A stretch of DNA of 13,872 nucleotides from Gonium pectorale (Eukaryota > Chlorophyta > Chlorophyceae > Chlamydomonadales > Volvocaceae), in assembly GCA_001584585.1 (NCBI GenBank), contig LSYV01000115.1, forward strand, positions 86,302-100,173, given 5' to 3'. The notes beneath the pieces were generated by a model. That model made no database searches, had not been told where the DNA came from, and saw only the letters and a program-made list of their open reading frames with translations. The position numbers and the translations under genes are program-made. Below, in pieces: positions 1-7,971 of the stretch (positions within the stretch are counted from its first letter, which is position 1; every line of letters begins with the position of its first letter).

Positions 1-790
1 GCCTCCCTCTCCAAAGCCTCCTTCACCTAAGCCTCCTTCTCCAATGCCGCTGTCTTCACCCTCCCCGCCCTCGCCGCGCGCACCGCCGTTTCCAACTTTG
101 TCAGAGCCCTCGCCGCCACAGCCCCCGTCACCGCCACCCTCGCCAACATCGCCACCAACGCAGCTTCCGCCGCCCTCACCGTCACCACCATCGCCAAAGC
201 CCCCATCCCCAAAGCCTCCCTCCCCGAAACCGCCTTCACCGTTCCTGCCGTCGCCAAAGCCGCCGTCCCCTGCTCCCCCGTCCACGCCTCCGTCGCCCCC
301 AACCCCTGCTTCATCGCTCCTTCCACCGTCACCGTTACCATCGTCCCCGCCCTCCCCTAAGCCTCCATCCCCGAAGCCGCCACCTCCAACGCCTCCCTTT
401 CCCCAGCCTCCTTCGCCCCGACCACCATCGCCCACCTCCTCTCAGCCTGCGCCGCCATCTCCCTCTCCTGTAAACGCAGCCTTACTGCCGTCACCGCCAT
501 CGCCCACCTCACCGCTGCCGACGCTTTCGACGCCGCCATCGCCTTTCCTGCAACCGCCTTCACCCTCGCCGCCGTCGCCACGTCCTCCTTCTCCAAGCCC
601 TCCGTCTCCCAAGCCGCCGTCGCCTAAGCCACCGTCGCCTAAGCCACCGTCGCCTAAGCCACCGTCGCCTAAGCCACCGTCGCCCAAGCCGCCATCACCC
701 AAGCCACCGTCGCCGATGCCGCCGTCGCCCGCCCCCTCATCGCCGTCGCCATTGACCGGTTGCTCCACGACCGACAACTCCGTAGCAGCG
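1..790 (+). CDS. Gene A exon (partial): hydroxyproline-rich glycoprotein-like (S/K)PPSP region
   Basis: The frame is read from position 2 with no stop up to the donor at 791-792 (GCG|GTGGGT), giving 263 residues. About 250 are Pro/Ser/Lys-rich with SPKPP, SPPSP and SPAPP units, then the run ends in [13 protein letters not shown], the start of the CAP module. Gene B carries matching sequence before its exon 2 copies (GCSTTDASAAA and CSSTDASAAA), and this fixes the donor at phase 0. Such repeats form rigid polyproline-II rods in volvocine walls (family knowledge). The region is roughly five times longer than the corresponding linker of gene B. The apparent ATG at 44 lies inside the repeat and is unlikely to be the real start. 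In-frame stops begin only after the donor, at 809-811. Confidence 0.88.
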
Positions 791-3700
791 GTGGGTTCGG
801 GCTCAAGATGAGGACAATGATGGAATGATGTTTATATAGAGCTGTACAACATCGCGCGCGTGAACTCTTCGTGGGGACGCTTCGTGGGGGACGCTTCCTG
901 GTGGACGCTTGGGGGGGGGGGCTTCGTGGGCGCTCCTCGTTCCATCGATCGCTTCGTGGCGGTGATATAGTGGTTCATTCGCAAGGAAGCGGTCCGTTCC
1001 CTGCGTGGTGCAGGGCGTTTGTTTGCGTTGGGCAGCAGATGGACGTCCACGCAGACGCCCGCCCTGCTGCCCTTACTCCATCTGGCCAAGCAGCCCCATG
1101 CAGACGCCGACTCTTAAGCAGCCGCTCCCGCAACGCACGCATGTGCATGCACGCGCCTCACCTACCACACCGCACGACAATCAAATCATGTGCACATACA
1201 CACACGGCACACCAAGCCCTCTGATTCTTGGGCCCCTTGAATCCGTTGACAAACATCATTCCAGTGCCCCCTCACCCCGCCGCGCGCTGAGCCCAGCCCT
1301 CCTGTATTGGGTTACCTCCCCATCCCCCGTTGCGTGCTTGGCAGATCCTGGCCTGCACCAACGCCGTCCGCGTCAACCCGGACGTCCTCAGCGACGCGTC
1401 CTGCTTCGCCAGCGTGCAGGTGGGGAGCGAGACGGAAGGGAGGGAGGGAGGCATGGCGAGTTGGCAGTTGAGGCAGGATTGCGGGGTTTCAGTGGGGCGC
1501 CTGTGTTGGAAGCTGGCGAAGAACCGTTCAGGTAGCGGAGTTGAGTAGATCGAACAAGGTGCTAGGGAGGACATGTTGGGTGATGGGGCTGACGGGGTGG
1601 GTACCAGGGGCGCCGCGTTCCGTGGGGCTCTGCGCTTTCAGCCCTCCTTTGCATGTGCCACGTCTTTGCAGAGCCGACCTGCACGGTGGGGCCCAGCTGG
1701 CGGGGGCCGGGGGAAATAAAGATGCGCGCGCGTGAAAGCAGCGCGCGTCCACCGCCCACTCCTCAACATGCACGCGGCCGCGAGCCCCATCCAACCACCA
1801 CCAGCAAGCGTGCCAGCAGCAACTGCTAACCAGCAACCGTGTCCTCCCAACCGTTAACCGCCAACCGTGTGCCCTACACCCTGCGCGCACGCTGCAGCAG
1901 GTAGGTAGGCCGAGCGGCGCGCGCGAGCCCCCGTCAGTGGGCTGCTGCGTGGCCCGCGGCGCTCACGCCTGCATCGCTCACGAGCTCCCTCGCGAAGCCC
2001 CAACGATCCACCGCACACTACAGACAGGAAAACGCAGTCGCCAACTGTCAACCGCCAACCGCTAACCTCTGACTTTGCACTTTGCGTCCCCCTCCCTGCA
2101 GGCCGAGCTCGCCAGCCCCCCGCGCCTGGCGCTGAACTTTGACGCGCTTCTGACGGCCGCCGCCAAGGGCCACAACGACCTCATGGTCTCCACCAACACG
2201 CTGTCGCACAGGTGCGTGTGTGCGTGCCTGCGTGTGTGCGTGAGCCCGTATGCACGATACGCGCGGGGCGACAGCCCCGAGCCAGCTGGATGGGCAGCTA
2301 CTTAGGCAGCGGAGTGAGGGGGCGCGCCGCGGCGGGAGGCCTGCGGCCTTCCACGGGGCCGGCAGGGGTAGCCGCATGCGCATTTCGACGGTGGCACGGA
2401 CGCAGCATACGGCGAACAAACAGCGGTAGGCGGTGGCTTGGGTGGGGAGAGGGGATGAAGGCCGATTGTGGACCGCGGGGCCGCCATCACGCGCAGCCGC
2501 CGACGGGCGTACGGTGGCAGTACGGCGTACACACGGCATACAGCACATGGCGTACGGCGTACAGTGTTTCCGACGACGGAAGTAGCAGACGGCAAACAGC
2601 GCCTCCACTTTGTACAATTATGTACGAAGGCGCTACGTCCCCTCATTGTATCCCGCGCGCCGGCGGGTATGTGTGGTACAGCAGGTGGGGGCAGTTGCAT
2701 CGGCCGAGGAAAGCAAAAGTGTCAGCCGTGTCGTGCCCGCGCACGCACACGCATCACCGCAGGCTGACCGGCAAACCTGAACACTGACTAAAGTAACTAA
2801 CCCCAACCGACCAACCGACCAACTGAACCAACTTGATCTGCCCACTCGGTACACCCCGCTCAGGCTGACCGGCGAGCTGGGCCTGAGCAACCAACTGAAA
2901 ACAACTGCAATTAAACCCTACCGACCAACCGACCAACTGAACCAACTTGGTCTTCCCCTCTGTATACCCATGCTCAGGCTGACCGGCGAGCTGGGCCTGG
3001 GCGACCGCGTCACCGCCGCGGGCTACAAATGGTGGGGCGTGGCGGAGAACATCGCGTCTGGGTACGGCAGCGCCAAGGCCGTCGTCAGCGGCTGGCTGTG
3101 GTGAGATGGGAAAAGAGATGGGAGGAGGCAAGAGATGGGATGAGTGGAGGTGGGAGATGGGACGGAGGTGGGAAGTGGGCTGGCTGCGACCGCACGAGTG
3201 TGGGCCCGGACGGATGCGTGGGGGCGAGCATGCGGATGGATGCGGGCCGCTCGAAGGCTGATAACACGGCTCCTCAAGACGCCCTTCACGCACCACGCGT
3301 GGGCCGCATTCCGTATCCGACTGAGCACATGCCAGTCGCCTCCCTCTCCCCGCTCGCACACTGCCGCGGTCCCAGCGCTCTTGGGTGCACGGCGAGGGCA
3401 CATGCGTGCTGGCTGGCTGTTCCCTCCGCCTCCGCACCTGGTTCACGCTCCCCGCTCGTCACCCTGTCGCGTGGGATGCCGTGCCCAGCCACCATGTCTC
3501 TGCGGGTACCGAAACCCCTGGAAGAGTGTATGGCGCCTGGGTTCAGGGCTTCAGGTTTTTGGGCGGGTACCGCACAACGCGTGAACCGCATGCAGCCGTC
3601 TTCCTCACCTCCCCCTACCTCCCTCCCTTCCCCCCCTTTACACATCCTGGCATGTATGCACACGACTGCGGTGCCTTGCGCGGTTGCGCCACCCGGCAAG

Positions 3701-4865
3701 GGCCAGCAGCTCCATCGCCGACGGGGTCCGCAACTGAACCCCCTCCCCCATGTCTCTAAAGCAACACTTAAAACCATGTATCGTCCCCTTTCCGCTCCCC
3801 ATCCTCGCCTTGATCGTCCCCTTTCCGCTCCCCATCCACGCCTTGATCGTCCCCCCATGATGTATCGCAGCTCCGCGGGCCACCGCGCCAACATGTTTTC
3901 GTGCGATTACACCGACATCGGCATCGCGTCAGACACGAGCGCCAAGTACTACACGCAGGTGCGTACATGGACAACCGCCAAATCGAAATCCACCCAACCA
4001 CCAAACTGCCAAGCCGTTGTTGCACGGTCCGGGTGCCCACGCGGCACACGGCTGCCGCATGGTGCATTTTGTGGGCTGTTTGGGACTGGACTGGCCGTAT
4101 GCTTGCCACCTCTGAACGGGCCTCATGTCTCTCCCTTGGCGCTCGCAGGTATTTGGATGCAGCAGCGCGATTTGCAACAGCTGCGTCACAGTGGGCGCCT
4201 CGCTGCCCTCGACCCGCCCGCCGCCGTCGACTACTGCCCCACCATCTCCCAGTCCCTTGCCTCCGCCACTGCCTCTCCCGCCGTCCCCACGCCCTCCGGC
4301 TTCCTCCCCGCCGCCCTCGCCGCCGCCATCCCCGCCGTCGCCGCCGGCCGGCACCTGCACAAACACAACCTTGGCCGGCCGCTGGGCGCCGGTTAATAGC
4401 GCCTGCGGTTCGGGCGGCGGTTGGAAGTGGATCCTGCCGGGGACCACCGCCATCAACGGAACCCGCCTGCGCATTGAGTACGTCAGCTCGGCAACCACCA
4501 ACGAAAGCCTGTTCTGGGCCCCCGCATCGGCGTTCGATAGCGCGGCCGGCTGCGTTGGCCAGGTTCTGACCCAAATTAGCCCCGTACGATTTGGAATCAA
4601 AGTGTACGGCGCGGTTGGAGCCGGAGGCGCCGTACTGAAGCGCGAGCAGATTCCGCCGGTTGACAGCAGCGCTGCGTTCCACATCAGGTGCCAGACATCC
4701 AGTACGGCGGCTACGGGACCGTACGGCGACAACTGCATGGTCGTACATCAGGCGAGCGGGCTGTGCGTTGCCGCGCCGGCGGCATGGCCCGGCGAGCTGC
4801 TGCTCCAAAATTGCGCAAGCTCCTGGCTCGGGGGGGTCTCCTGGCGCTTCTGCCGGGAAGCGTAA
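1..4865 (+). CDS. Gene A: secreted proline-rich CAP/SCP-domain glycoprotein, spliced, 5' end outside window
   Basis: Six exons are inferred: 2-790, 1345-1419, 2102-2211, 2978-3100, 3871-3958 and 4149-4865, giving 633 residues plus a TAA stop at 4863-4865. Order of parts: KPPSP-type region (residues 1 to about 250), CAP domain (about 253-410), Pro/Ser linker (about 413-463), Cys-rich C-terminal domain (about 464-633). CAP hallmarks are visible: a His in the helix [10 protein letters not shown], a Glu in VAENIASGY, and GHRANMF followed by DIGIA, in the order known for YkwD-like CAP proteins. CAP proteins are normally secreted; proline-rich SP/KPPSP stretches in green algae become hydroxyproline-glycosylated wall or matrix modules, so an extracellular location is inferred. 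The frame is open from the first bases, so the real start and any signal peptide lie upstream; by analogy with gene B another CAP domain may precede. Substrate or ligand unknown. The boundaries agree with those of gene B. Confidence 0.88.
610..729 (+). repeat. 15-bp coding tandem repeat, about 8 copies (KPPSP)
   Basis: Eight consecutive 15-nt units with consensus AAGCCACCGTCGCCT encode KPPSP; the last is MPPSP. The units at 625-669 are identical; those at 610, 670, 685, 700 and 715 differ at one to a few, mostly third, positions. Identical neighbours point to recent slippage or unequal exchange, so copy number is probably polymorphic. Confidence 0.93.
791..1344 (+). other. Gene A intron 1 (554 bp)
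   Basis: Donor GCG|GTGGGT, acceptor TTGGCAG|ATC, phase 0. It holds a cluster of short CTTCGTGGG-like units at about 865-960 and an 11-G run at 911-921. I see no exon or RNA gene inside. The reading frames crossing it match nothing recognisable. Confidence 0.8.
1345..1419 (+). CDS. Gene A CAP exon 2 (25 codons)
   Basis: The exon encodes a 25-residue stretch beginning [15 protein letters not shown] and ending in SVQ, the first helix of a CAP domain (family pattern: hydrophobic residues, then TN-x-x-R). It is flanked by AG|ATC and CAG|GTGGGG, phase 0 at both ends. The 75 bases are identical to those at 12748-12822 and differ by one base (Val to Ile) from 9358-9432. Confidence 0.92.
1420..2101 (+). 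other. Gene A intron 2 (682 bp)
   Basis: Donor CAG|GTGGGG, acceptor CCCTGCAG|GCC, phase 0. Apart from the G-rich start it contains C/A-rich runs of AACCG-type units at about 1828-1870 and 2040-2066, similar to those near the acceptors of other introns here. No gene is seen inside. Confidence 0.8.
1422..1450 (+). promoter_or_regulatory. G-quadruplex-capable tract just after exon 2 donor (gene A)
   Basis: GGGG at 1422-1425, then three GGG runs separated by single A (1438-1448) and a final GG. This fits a loose G4 pattern in the sense RNA starting at the 5' splice site. The other two exon 2 copies also have G-run tracts here. A role in splicing is inference only. Confidence 0.45.
2102..2211 (+). 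CDS. Gene A CAP exon 3 (AEL...LSH, conserved His)
   Basis: 110 nt encode 36 codons plus AG, starting [17 protein letters not shown] and ending in NTLSH. The segment [10 protein letters not shown] carries the first conserved CAP histidine, and PPRLALNFD matches the family's usual P-x-L-x-x-D entry to this helix. The donor is CACAG|GTGCGT, phase 2; the split codon is completed to Arg by exon 4. Confidence 0.92.
2212..2977 (+). other. Gene A intron 3 (766 bp by the distal acceptor)
   Basis: Donor CAG|GTGCGT, inferred acceptor CTCAG|GCTGACC at 2976-2977. The last 215 bp contain two additional exon-4-like heads. Upstream, at about 2400-2620, short TACGGCGTACA-like units recur. If the 2862-2863 acceptor were used instead, the intron would be 652 bp. 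No independent gene is seen. Confidence 0.78.
2763..3012 (+). repeat. Triplicated exon-4 head with its acceptor and upstream intron sequence
   Basis: The motif CAG|GCTGACCGGC occurs at 2763, 2864 and 2978 (first base after AG). Copies two and three are exactly 114 bp apart and share the preceding CCGACCAACCGACCAACTG tract (2807 and 2921) and the codons for LTGELGL. The first copy is more decayed, lies 101 bp before the second, and reaches TGA at 2785-2787 in the exon frame. Only the last copy continues into a full exon. Confidence 0.9.
2864..2977 (+). CDS. Possible alternative 38-codon 5' extension of gene A exon 4
   Basis: Use of the acceptor at 2862-2863 (CCGCTCAG|G) would add exactly 114 nt. 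The added segment stays open in the exon-4 frame and rejoins it, so the CAP domain would gain 38 residues with a duplicated LTGELGL motif; the end of the insert reads LCIPMLR. The acceptor is as well formed as the distal one. The matching position in gene B gives a stop, so this may simply be a dead duplicate. Expression is undetermined. Confidence 0.35.
2978..3100 (+). CDS. Gene A CAP exon 4 (conserved AEN)
   Basis: 123 nt, phase 2 at both ends. The exon encodes [16 protein letters not shown], then [17 protein letters not shown] and VVSGWL. VAEN supplies the conserved CAP glutamate next to the active-site-like cleft, and VVSGWL leads to the GH motif of exon 5. The split codon TG|C makes Cys, giving GWLCSAGH, which aligns with GWMNSPGH of YkwD-like proteins. 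Donor CTGTG|GTGAGA. Same length as 10985-11107 and 13638-13760. Confidence 0.92.
3101..3870 (+). other. Gene A intron 4 (770 bp)
   Basis: Donor TG|GTGAGA, acceptor TATCGCAG|CTCC. The first 80 bp are purine-rich with repeated GAGATGGG units, and the 3' end carries a 33-bp tandem repeat. A reading frame crosses it from 3029 into exon 5, but its intronic part resembles no protein and exon homology excludes it. Confidence 0.8.
3781..3855 (+). repeat. 33-bp tandem repeat next to exon 5 acceptor
   Basis: TCGTCCCCTTTCCGCTCCCC begins at 3781 and again at 3814, and a third partial unit begins at 3847 (about 2.3 copies, period 33). The C/T-rich units supply the polypyrimidine tract before the acceptor at 3869-3870, so repeat length may affect that splice site. 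Confidence 0.9.
3871..3958 (+). CDS. Gene A CAP exon 5 (GHRANMF motif)
   Basis: 88 nt encode [19 protein letters not shown] and then [15 protein letters not shown] carries the second conserved CAP histidine, and Y-T-x-I-G-x-A is the usual following strand in YkwD-like proteins. The donor is CAG|GTGCGT, phase 0. The Cys in FSCDY is shared with gene B and could pair with Cys from the GWLC junction or exon 6; that pairing is inference. Confidence 0.93.
4149..4865 (+). CDS. Gene A last exon: CAP end, Pro/Ser linker, Cys-rich C-terminal domain
   Basis: The exon starts after CTCGCAG (4142-4148) and ends in TAA; 238 residues. Residues 1-13 ([13 protein letters not shown]) close the CAP domain and match FGC...CYSCV of gene B. 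Residues 18-68 form a Pro/Ser linker with SPPP and SPPSPP units. Residues 69-238 form a globular-looking domain with eight Cys, three N-glycosylation sequons (NTT, NGT, NES) and several Trp. I do not recognise this domain. Its end ([23 protein letters not shown]) is faintly like one repeat of a ricin-type lectin, too weak to name. The stop overlaps GTAAGT at 4862-4867, a good donor sequence. Confidence 0.85.
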   Translation, partial: VFGCSSAICNSCVTVGASLPSTRPPPSTTAPPSPSPLPPPLPLPPSPRPPASSPPPSPPPSPPSPPAGTCTNTTLAGRWAPVNSACGSGGGWKWILPGTTAINGTRLRIEYVSSATTNESLFWAPASAFDSAAGCVGQVLTQISPVRFGIKVYGAVGAGGAVLKREQIPPVDSSAAFHIRCQTSSTAATGPYGDNCMVVHQASGLCVAAPAAWPGELLLQNCASSWLGGVSWRFCREA

Positions 4866-4886
4866 GTTACAGGTTACAGGTTACAC
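4863..4886 (+). repeat. Stop codon followed by 7-bp tandem repeat GTTACAG
   Basis: GTTACAG at 4866-4872 and 4873-4879, then GTTACAC at 4880-4886. On the minus strand these units contain TGTAA, the usual volvocine poly(A) signal, but there is no convincing minus-strand gene above it to terminate. Confidence 0.7.
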
Positions 4887-5716
4887 GTCCGTCAAGTGCT
4901 CCGTGCATGGCGGCGCCGTCTCCTCACTTAGTCTGCAGTAGCACATAATGGCGGCAGCAACCAACCTTGTGGGAGGGCAACATTCCCGATTCATGCTGCT
5001 GTTGTGTTTGCATACAGCATTTTGCTCATCATCGGCGGGTTGCACCCAACCTGTCGGACGCTCAAGGCAGGGTGCTGCGAGGCGCCCTCCACGCCCGCTT
5101 TCAGGGCGAACGAGCCAGCGTCAATAATGATAAAGAAAGTAAATCATGCGAAGAGCTTCAATCGATTTGAGGGCGCGCGCACGGGCCTTTTGTTCATGTA
5201 GAGCTATGCGATGAATGCGATCATCATGGCTTCGCTCCTCGATACCGTAGTAGAGGACCAGCCCATTTAGGAGTGGCCGTTCGGGAGTGGCCGCTGGAGG
5301 CGGCTGTCTAAATGTTGCTGTCTGTCCAGGAGATGAACAAGCGTTTGAAAACAACGCATGGAATGCGCGGTCGGTACGACAGGCGTGCCGGCCAGGCTGG
5401 GCTAGAGGAGCCGGTTTCGGTGCTGCGATGCAGCGGCCCCCTCCGGCTTGACCACCTCGCGCCCGGCCAACAGGCTGATTGGGCTTATCGTCGCCCTGGG
5501 AGCAAGCATGCGTACATATAGATCTATCTGCCGCTGTGTAGTTGCAACCCCGCATTCGTCCTCTGCGTAGCGCTGCAGGCTAGGCGCGGCTGCACCACGT
5601 GTGTGTGGCTCCATCCAGGCCTCAACAGACCATCATCCCAATTCCAATCCGTCGAGTCCAATCCCTCCCCTGTTGGCGCGTTGCGGGCGAGAGTGAAGGG
5701 GGGGGGTCCCTCCCAT

Positions 5717-5749
5717 GGCGTCCTCCACGTGGCTTATGTGGAGGACGCC
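5717..5749. repeat. Perfect 12-bp inverted repeat (hairpin)
   Basis: GGCGTCCTCCAC at 5717-5728 is exactly complementary to GTGGAGGACGCC at 5738-5749, with a 9-nt loop. It is GC-rich and would fold stably as RNA or a small cruciform. It lies in the intergenic stretch; function unknown. Confidence 0.9.
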
Positions 5750-6392
5750 GCTAAGGGTGAGCAGTGCACTCACAGCCGTACAGTATGTTCCATCATCCAA
5801 CCACCATCTGCACATGTATGTGTACGTGTGCGTTCTGTGTTCCGTTCTGGCCCAGCCAGGCGTCCATTCAGTTTATTCACTCGTTTATACATGTTCGCAG
5901 CTCCGATGCTGCTGATGCATCCATGCGGCGTGCTGTCTGTTGGGGATGGCCACCGCCTTATAAGTTCGACATGTGTGATACGTGTAGCAGGACGTGCGTG
6001 GGCATCGTCAAGATTGGCGTGTTGAAGTTGATGGTTCATACGCACGCACGGGCATTCCTTGTATATGTTAGCGTACACGGTTCAATGCCGGCAATTGTAG
6101 AGGGCTGGCTGGGTCATCCATAACCGGCATGGAACGTGTGTCGAGCAGGGAGGCCGCGCGCGGACTGGAAGCACGTGCGGCAAGGCGTCCGTTGACCCAG
6201 GGTCAGTGATGGTAACCATCGGCAATCGGACGTTCGTTGCACCGGGAAGTAGTCTCGTTTGGACATGCAGTTTCAATTCGGCTGCGGGTCTATCTGCTGG
6301 CTGGCCGTATCCGCGTGCTGGGTGCGAGAATGCGGCAGATGATAGAGATGATGCCGCACGGTCCTATACGCATGCAGCCCCTCTGGGGAGCC

Positions 6393-6404
6393 TGTAATCT
6401 GTAA
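6393..6404 (+). terminator. Candidate poly(A) signal pair (TGTAA x2)
   Basis: TGTAA at 6393-6397 and again at 6400-6404. TGTAA is the known near-upstream poly(A) element in Chlamydomonas and its relatives. Distance from the gene A stop (1.5 kb) makes assignment to gene A uncertain. Confidence 0.25.
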
Positions 6405-7414
6405 AATCTGTATACGATTCCGCACGGTCTGTCGTCCATTCCAGGTCTGTATTACTCCAATCGGCGGTTCGGGGGTGCGGGCTGGACGCCCCGCGAATGG
6501 TAACCGCTGGCCGCCGATGGACTGGTCGCACCGTCGACCGCTCGCCGGACCCTCGCACCCTCTACTTATACCGGTAGTCAGGTAACTGTTCTGGTGACAC
6601 ACCGGGAGGGCCCGTCTGCTCTTATACCTCGCCCGCCATGCCCTGTACCCGGCGCCCTGCCGGAAACATCACACCCTCGGGTGTGTATGTCCGTGGAGGC
6701 TGCCTTCCCCGTTTTTGGTTCTCTTTTTTATACAAGACCCGCGTGCGGCCGGCCCGCCCAACCGGAACGCCTAGCAGCGGTATGAAGACCCCTAAGTGAA
6801 GATGGCGAAGTTCGCTGCAGATTCACCTCGGGCGCCTGCACGGATGCATCCGTCCATGTGGTCAGAACTTACGGCAGCGCCCCCTTGCGAGGGCGCTGAC
6901 CCCAGGATGCCCGCCGGTGGGTTGGGCGCTGTGTTTGACCTTCGACGTACTCGTCAGTCCATCGGCGCCCAGAGCAGCAGTTACCAGGCCCGGAGGGGCC
7001 CAGCCCGCCACCCCCCCATGCAGCGAGACGCGACGCAGCAGCAGCCGCAGCAGCAGCCGAACCAGGAACCACCCACTCCCCGAGCCCCGTCAACACGGCA
7101 GGCCCCATGGCCGCGACCCACCGCCGCATGCGCATTTTTGCATCGATTCATCCTAGCCCATTGTCACGGCTGACGCTGCCCAGCGCCTTTGGCCACATAT
7201 CGGTACAGGACCCCAACAAGGGGCATGGCCATTACCAAACATTCCAACGCAGCAGCGCCTCTTGATGCACGGGGCGAAGACGCACTACACCGACCAACCC
7301 AGCACGAGCCCCCGCCGCAACGGTGCCGTGGGCGGCCAACATAACGCGCCACTGGTGCAGTGCAACCCTGCCGGAGCTGCCAGCGACGTTCGGGGGGCGC
7401 CTGTCGTCACCTGC
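6405..7414. other. Intergenic DNA without recognisable gene
   Basis: GC-rich, with a CAG/CCG-type run at about 7036-7062 that would read QQQPQQQ in one frame. No start, splice pattern or domain is supported. A decayed transposable element is possible, but I see no terminal repeats or reverse-transcriptase motif. Confidence 0.5.
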
Positions 7415-7566
7415 TGCCCCCGGCATGTCCCCGCCCATCCACGCTCGCCCCCGGCAGGTCCCCACCCCGGCAGGTCCACACCCCCGGCAGGTCCCCGCCC
7501 ATCCACGCTCGCCCCCGGCAGGTCCCCGCCCCCGGCAGGTCCCCACCCCGGCAGGTCCCCACCCCG
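7415..7566 (+). repeat. GC-rich minisatellite (CCCCGGCAGGTCCCC units)
   Basis: Units around CCCCGGCAGGTCCCC recur about seven times. A higher-order unit is visible: CCGCCCATCCACGCTCGCCC starts at 7431 and again at 7496, a period of 65 bp. Downstream, to about 7800, TGCCAAACCCG recurs three times at irregular spacing. Confidence 0.88.
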
Positions 7567-7910
7567 ATTTCCGCTGAAAATTCATTGCCGACGGAGGCCA
7601 ACACGGCAGCCCTGGCAGCCCTGGCGATGACGAGGGTATTAGGTCGCCCCTGCCAAACCCGGCAGCCCTTGACGTCCCCACGACACTCCGGCCTGCTCCT
7701 TTGCCAAACCCGGGTAGCCCAGGCTTCCAGGCACCACCGCCCGCCGCAGCCAAGGTGGCAGCCCTCACAACATTCCGGCCACTCACAAGTGCCAAACCCG
7801 AGTTCTCATCGCTCTGCAGCGCAGCCTAGCTGCACTGGCCGCGACTCCAGTATGCTGTTTGCGGACGGAGGTATGCAGCTTGCTCCGCGTGGCTGCGATT
7901 ACGCTGCTCA
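7567..7910. other. Intergenic DNA with dispersed TGCCAAACCCG units
   Basis: Three copies of TGCCAAACCCG (about 7650, 7702 and 7790) and CGGCAGCCC-like words; no gene recognised on either strand. Confidence 0.5.
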
Positions 7911-7913
7911 ACA

Positions 7914-7919
7914 TATAAA
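7914..7919 (+). promoter_or_regulatory. Candidate TATA box of gene B
   Basis: TATAAA inside ACATATAAAC, in a locally AT-rich block (7905-7990) that stands out from the GC-rich surroundings. It lies about 450 bp before the chosen start codon. If used, the leader would contain an upstream ATG at 8058, so a 5' UTR intron or a later start site is also possible. Confidence 0.35.
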
Positions 7920-7944
7920 CGCTAGCAGTTGTAATTTTTACAGT

Positions 7945-7971
7945 GTACCAAATGATTGATTTGATTGGTAC
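7945..7971. repeat. 7-bp inverted repeat in the AT-rich block
   Basis: GTACCAA (7945-7951) and TTGGTAC (7965-7971) with a 13-nt spacer, just downstream of the TATA-like motif. Could be a dyad binding site near the transcription start; purely positional inference. Confidence 0.5.

Larger units (their letters stand above)
4866..6404 (+). other. 3' flank of gene A and intergenic DNA
   Basis: No convincing gene is seen on either strand. Reading frames are short, unlike known proteins, and lack a credible exon pattern. The 3' UTR of gene A must lie at the left side. The first volvocine-type poly(A) signal TGTAA I find on the + strand after the stop is the pair at 6393-6404, so either the UTR is about 1.5 kb or a variant signal is used. 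A 10-bp GGAGTGGCCG element recurs at about 5271 and 5285. Confidence 0.55.

Noticed and set aside
442..777. Minus-strand frame encoding repeated GDGGL
   Set aside because: It is the exact complement of the KPPSP repeat; the + strand reading continues in frame into the CAP module through a proper donor.
2807..2940. AACCG-type runs as a telomere-like or CRISPR-like array
   Set aside because: Short and irregular, and explained by the exon-head duplication and by C/A-rich intron ends; no spacer structure.
3029..4396. 455-residue + frame as a single-exon gene
   Set aside because: It starts inside CAP exon 4 in a wrong frame, crosses intron 4, overlaps exon 5 in the right frame by chance, and leaves exon 6 in a wrong frame.
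3768..4808. 346-residue minus frame
   Set aside because: Antisense of exons 5 and 6 of gene A; Arg/Ala/Gly-rich composition typical of GC-rich shadow frames.
4862..4867. GTAAGT overlapping the gene A stop as a real donor to a further exon
   Set aside because: No downstream exon with matching phase or protein similarity was found.
6796..7173. 125-residue + frame with QQQPQQQ
   Set aside because: No recognisable domain, no exon support; probably a CAG/CCG simple repeat.
7232..7795. 187-residue minus frame with repeated GxGTCRG
   Set aside because: Mostly the complement of the minisatellite; the remaining part is not clearly a transposon protein.
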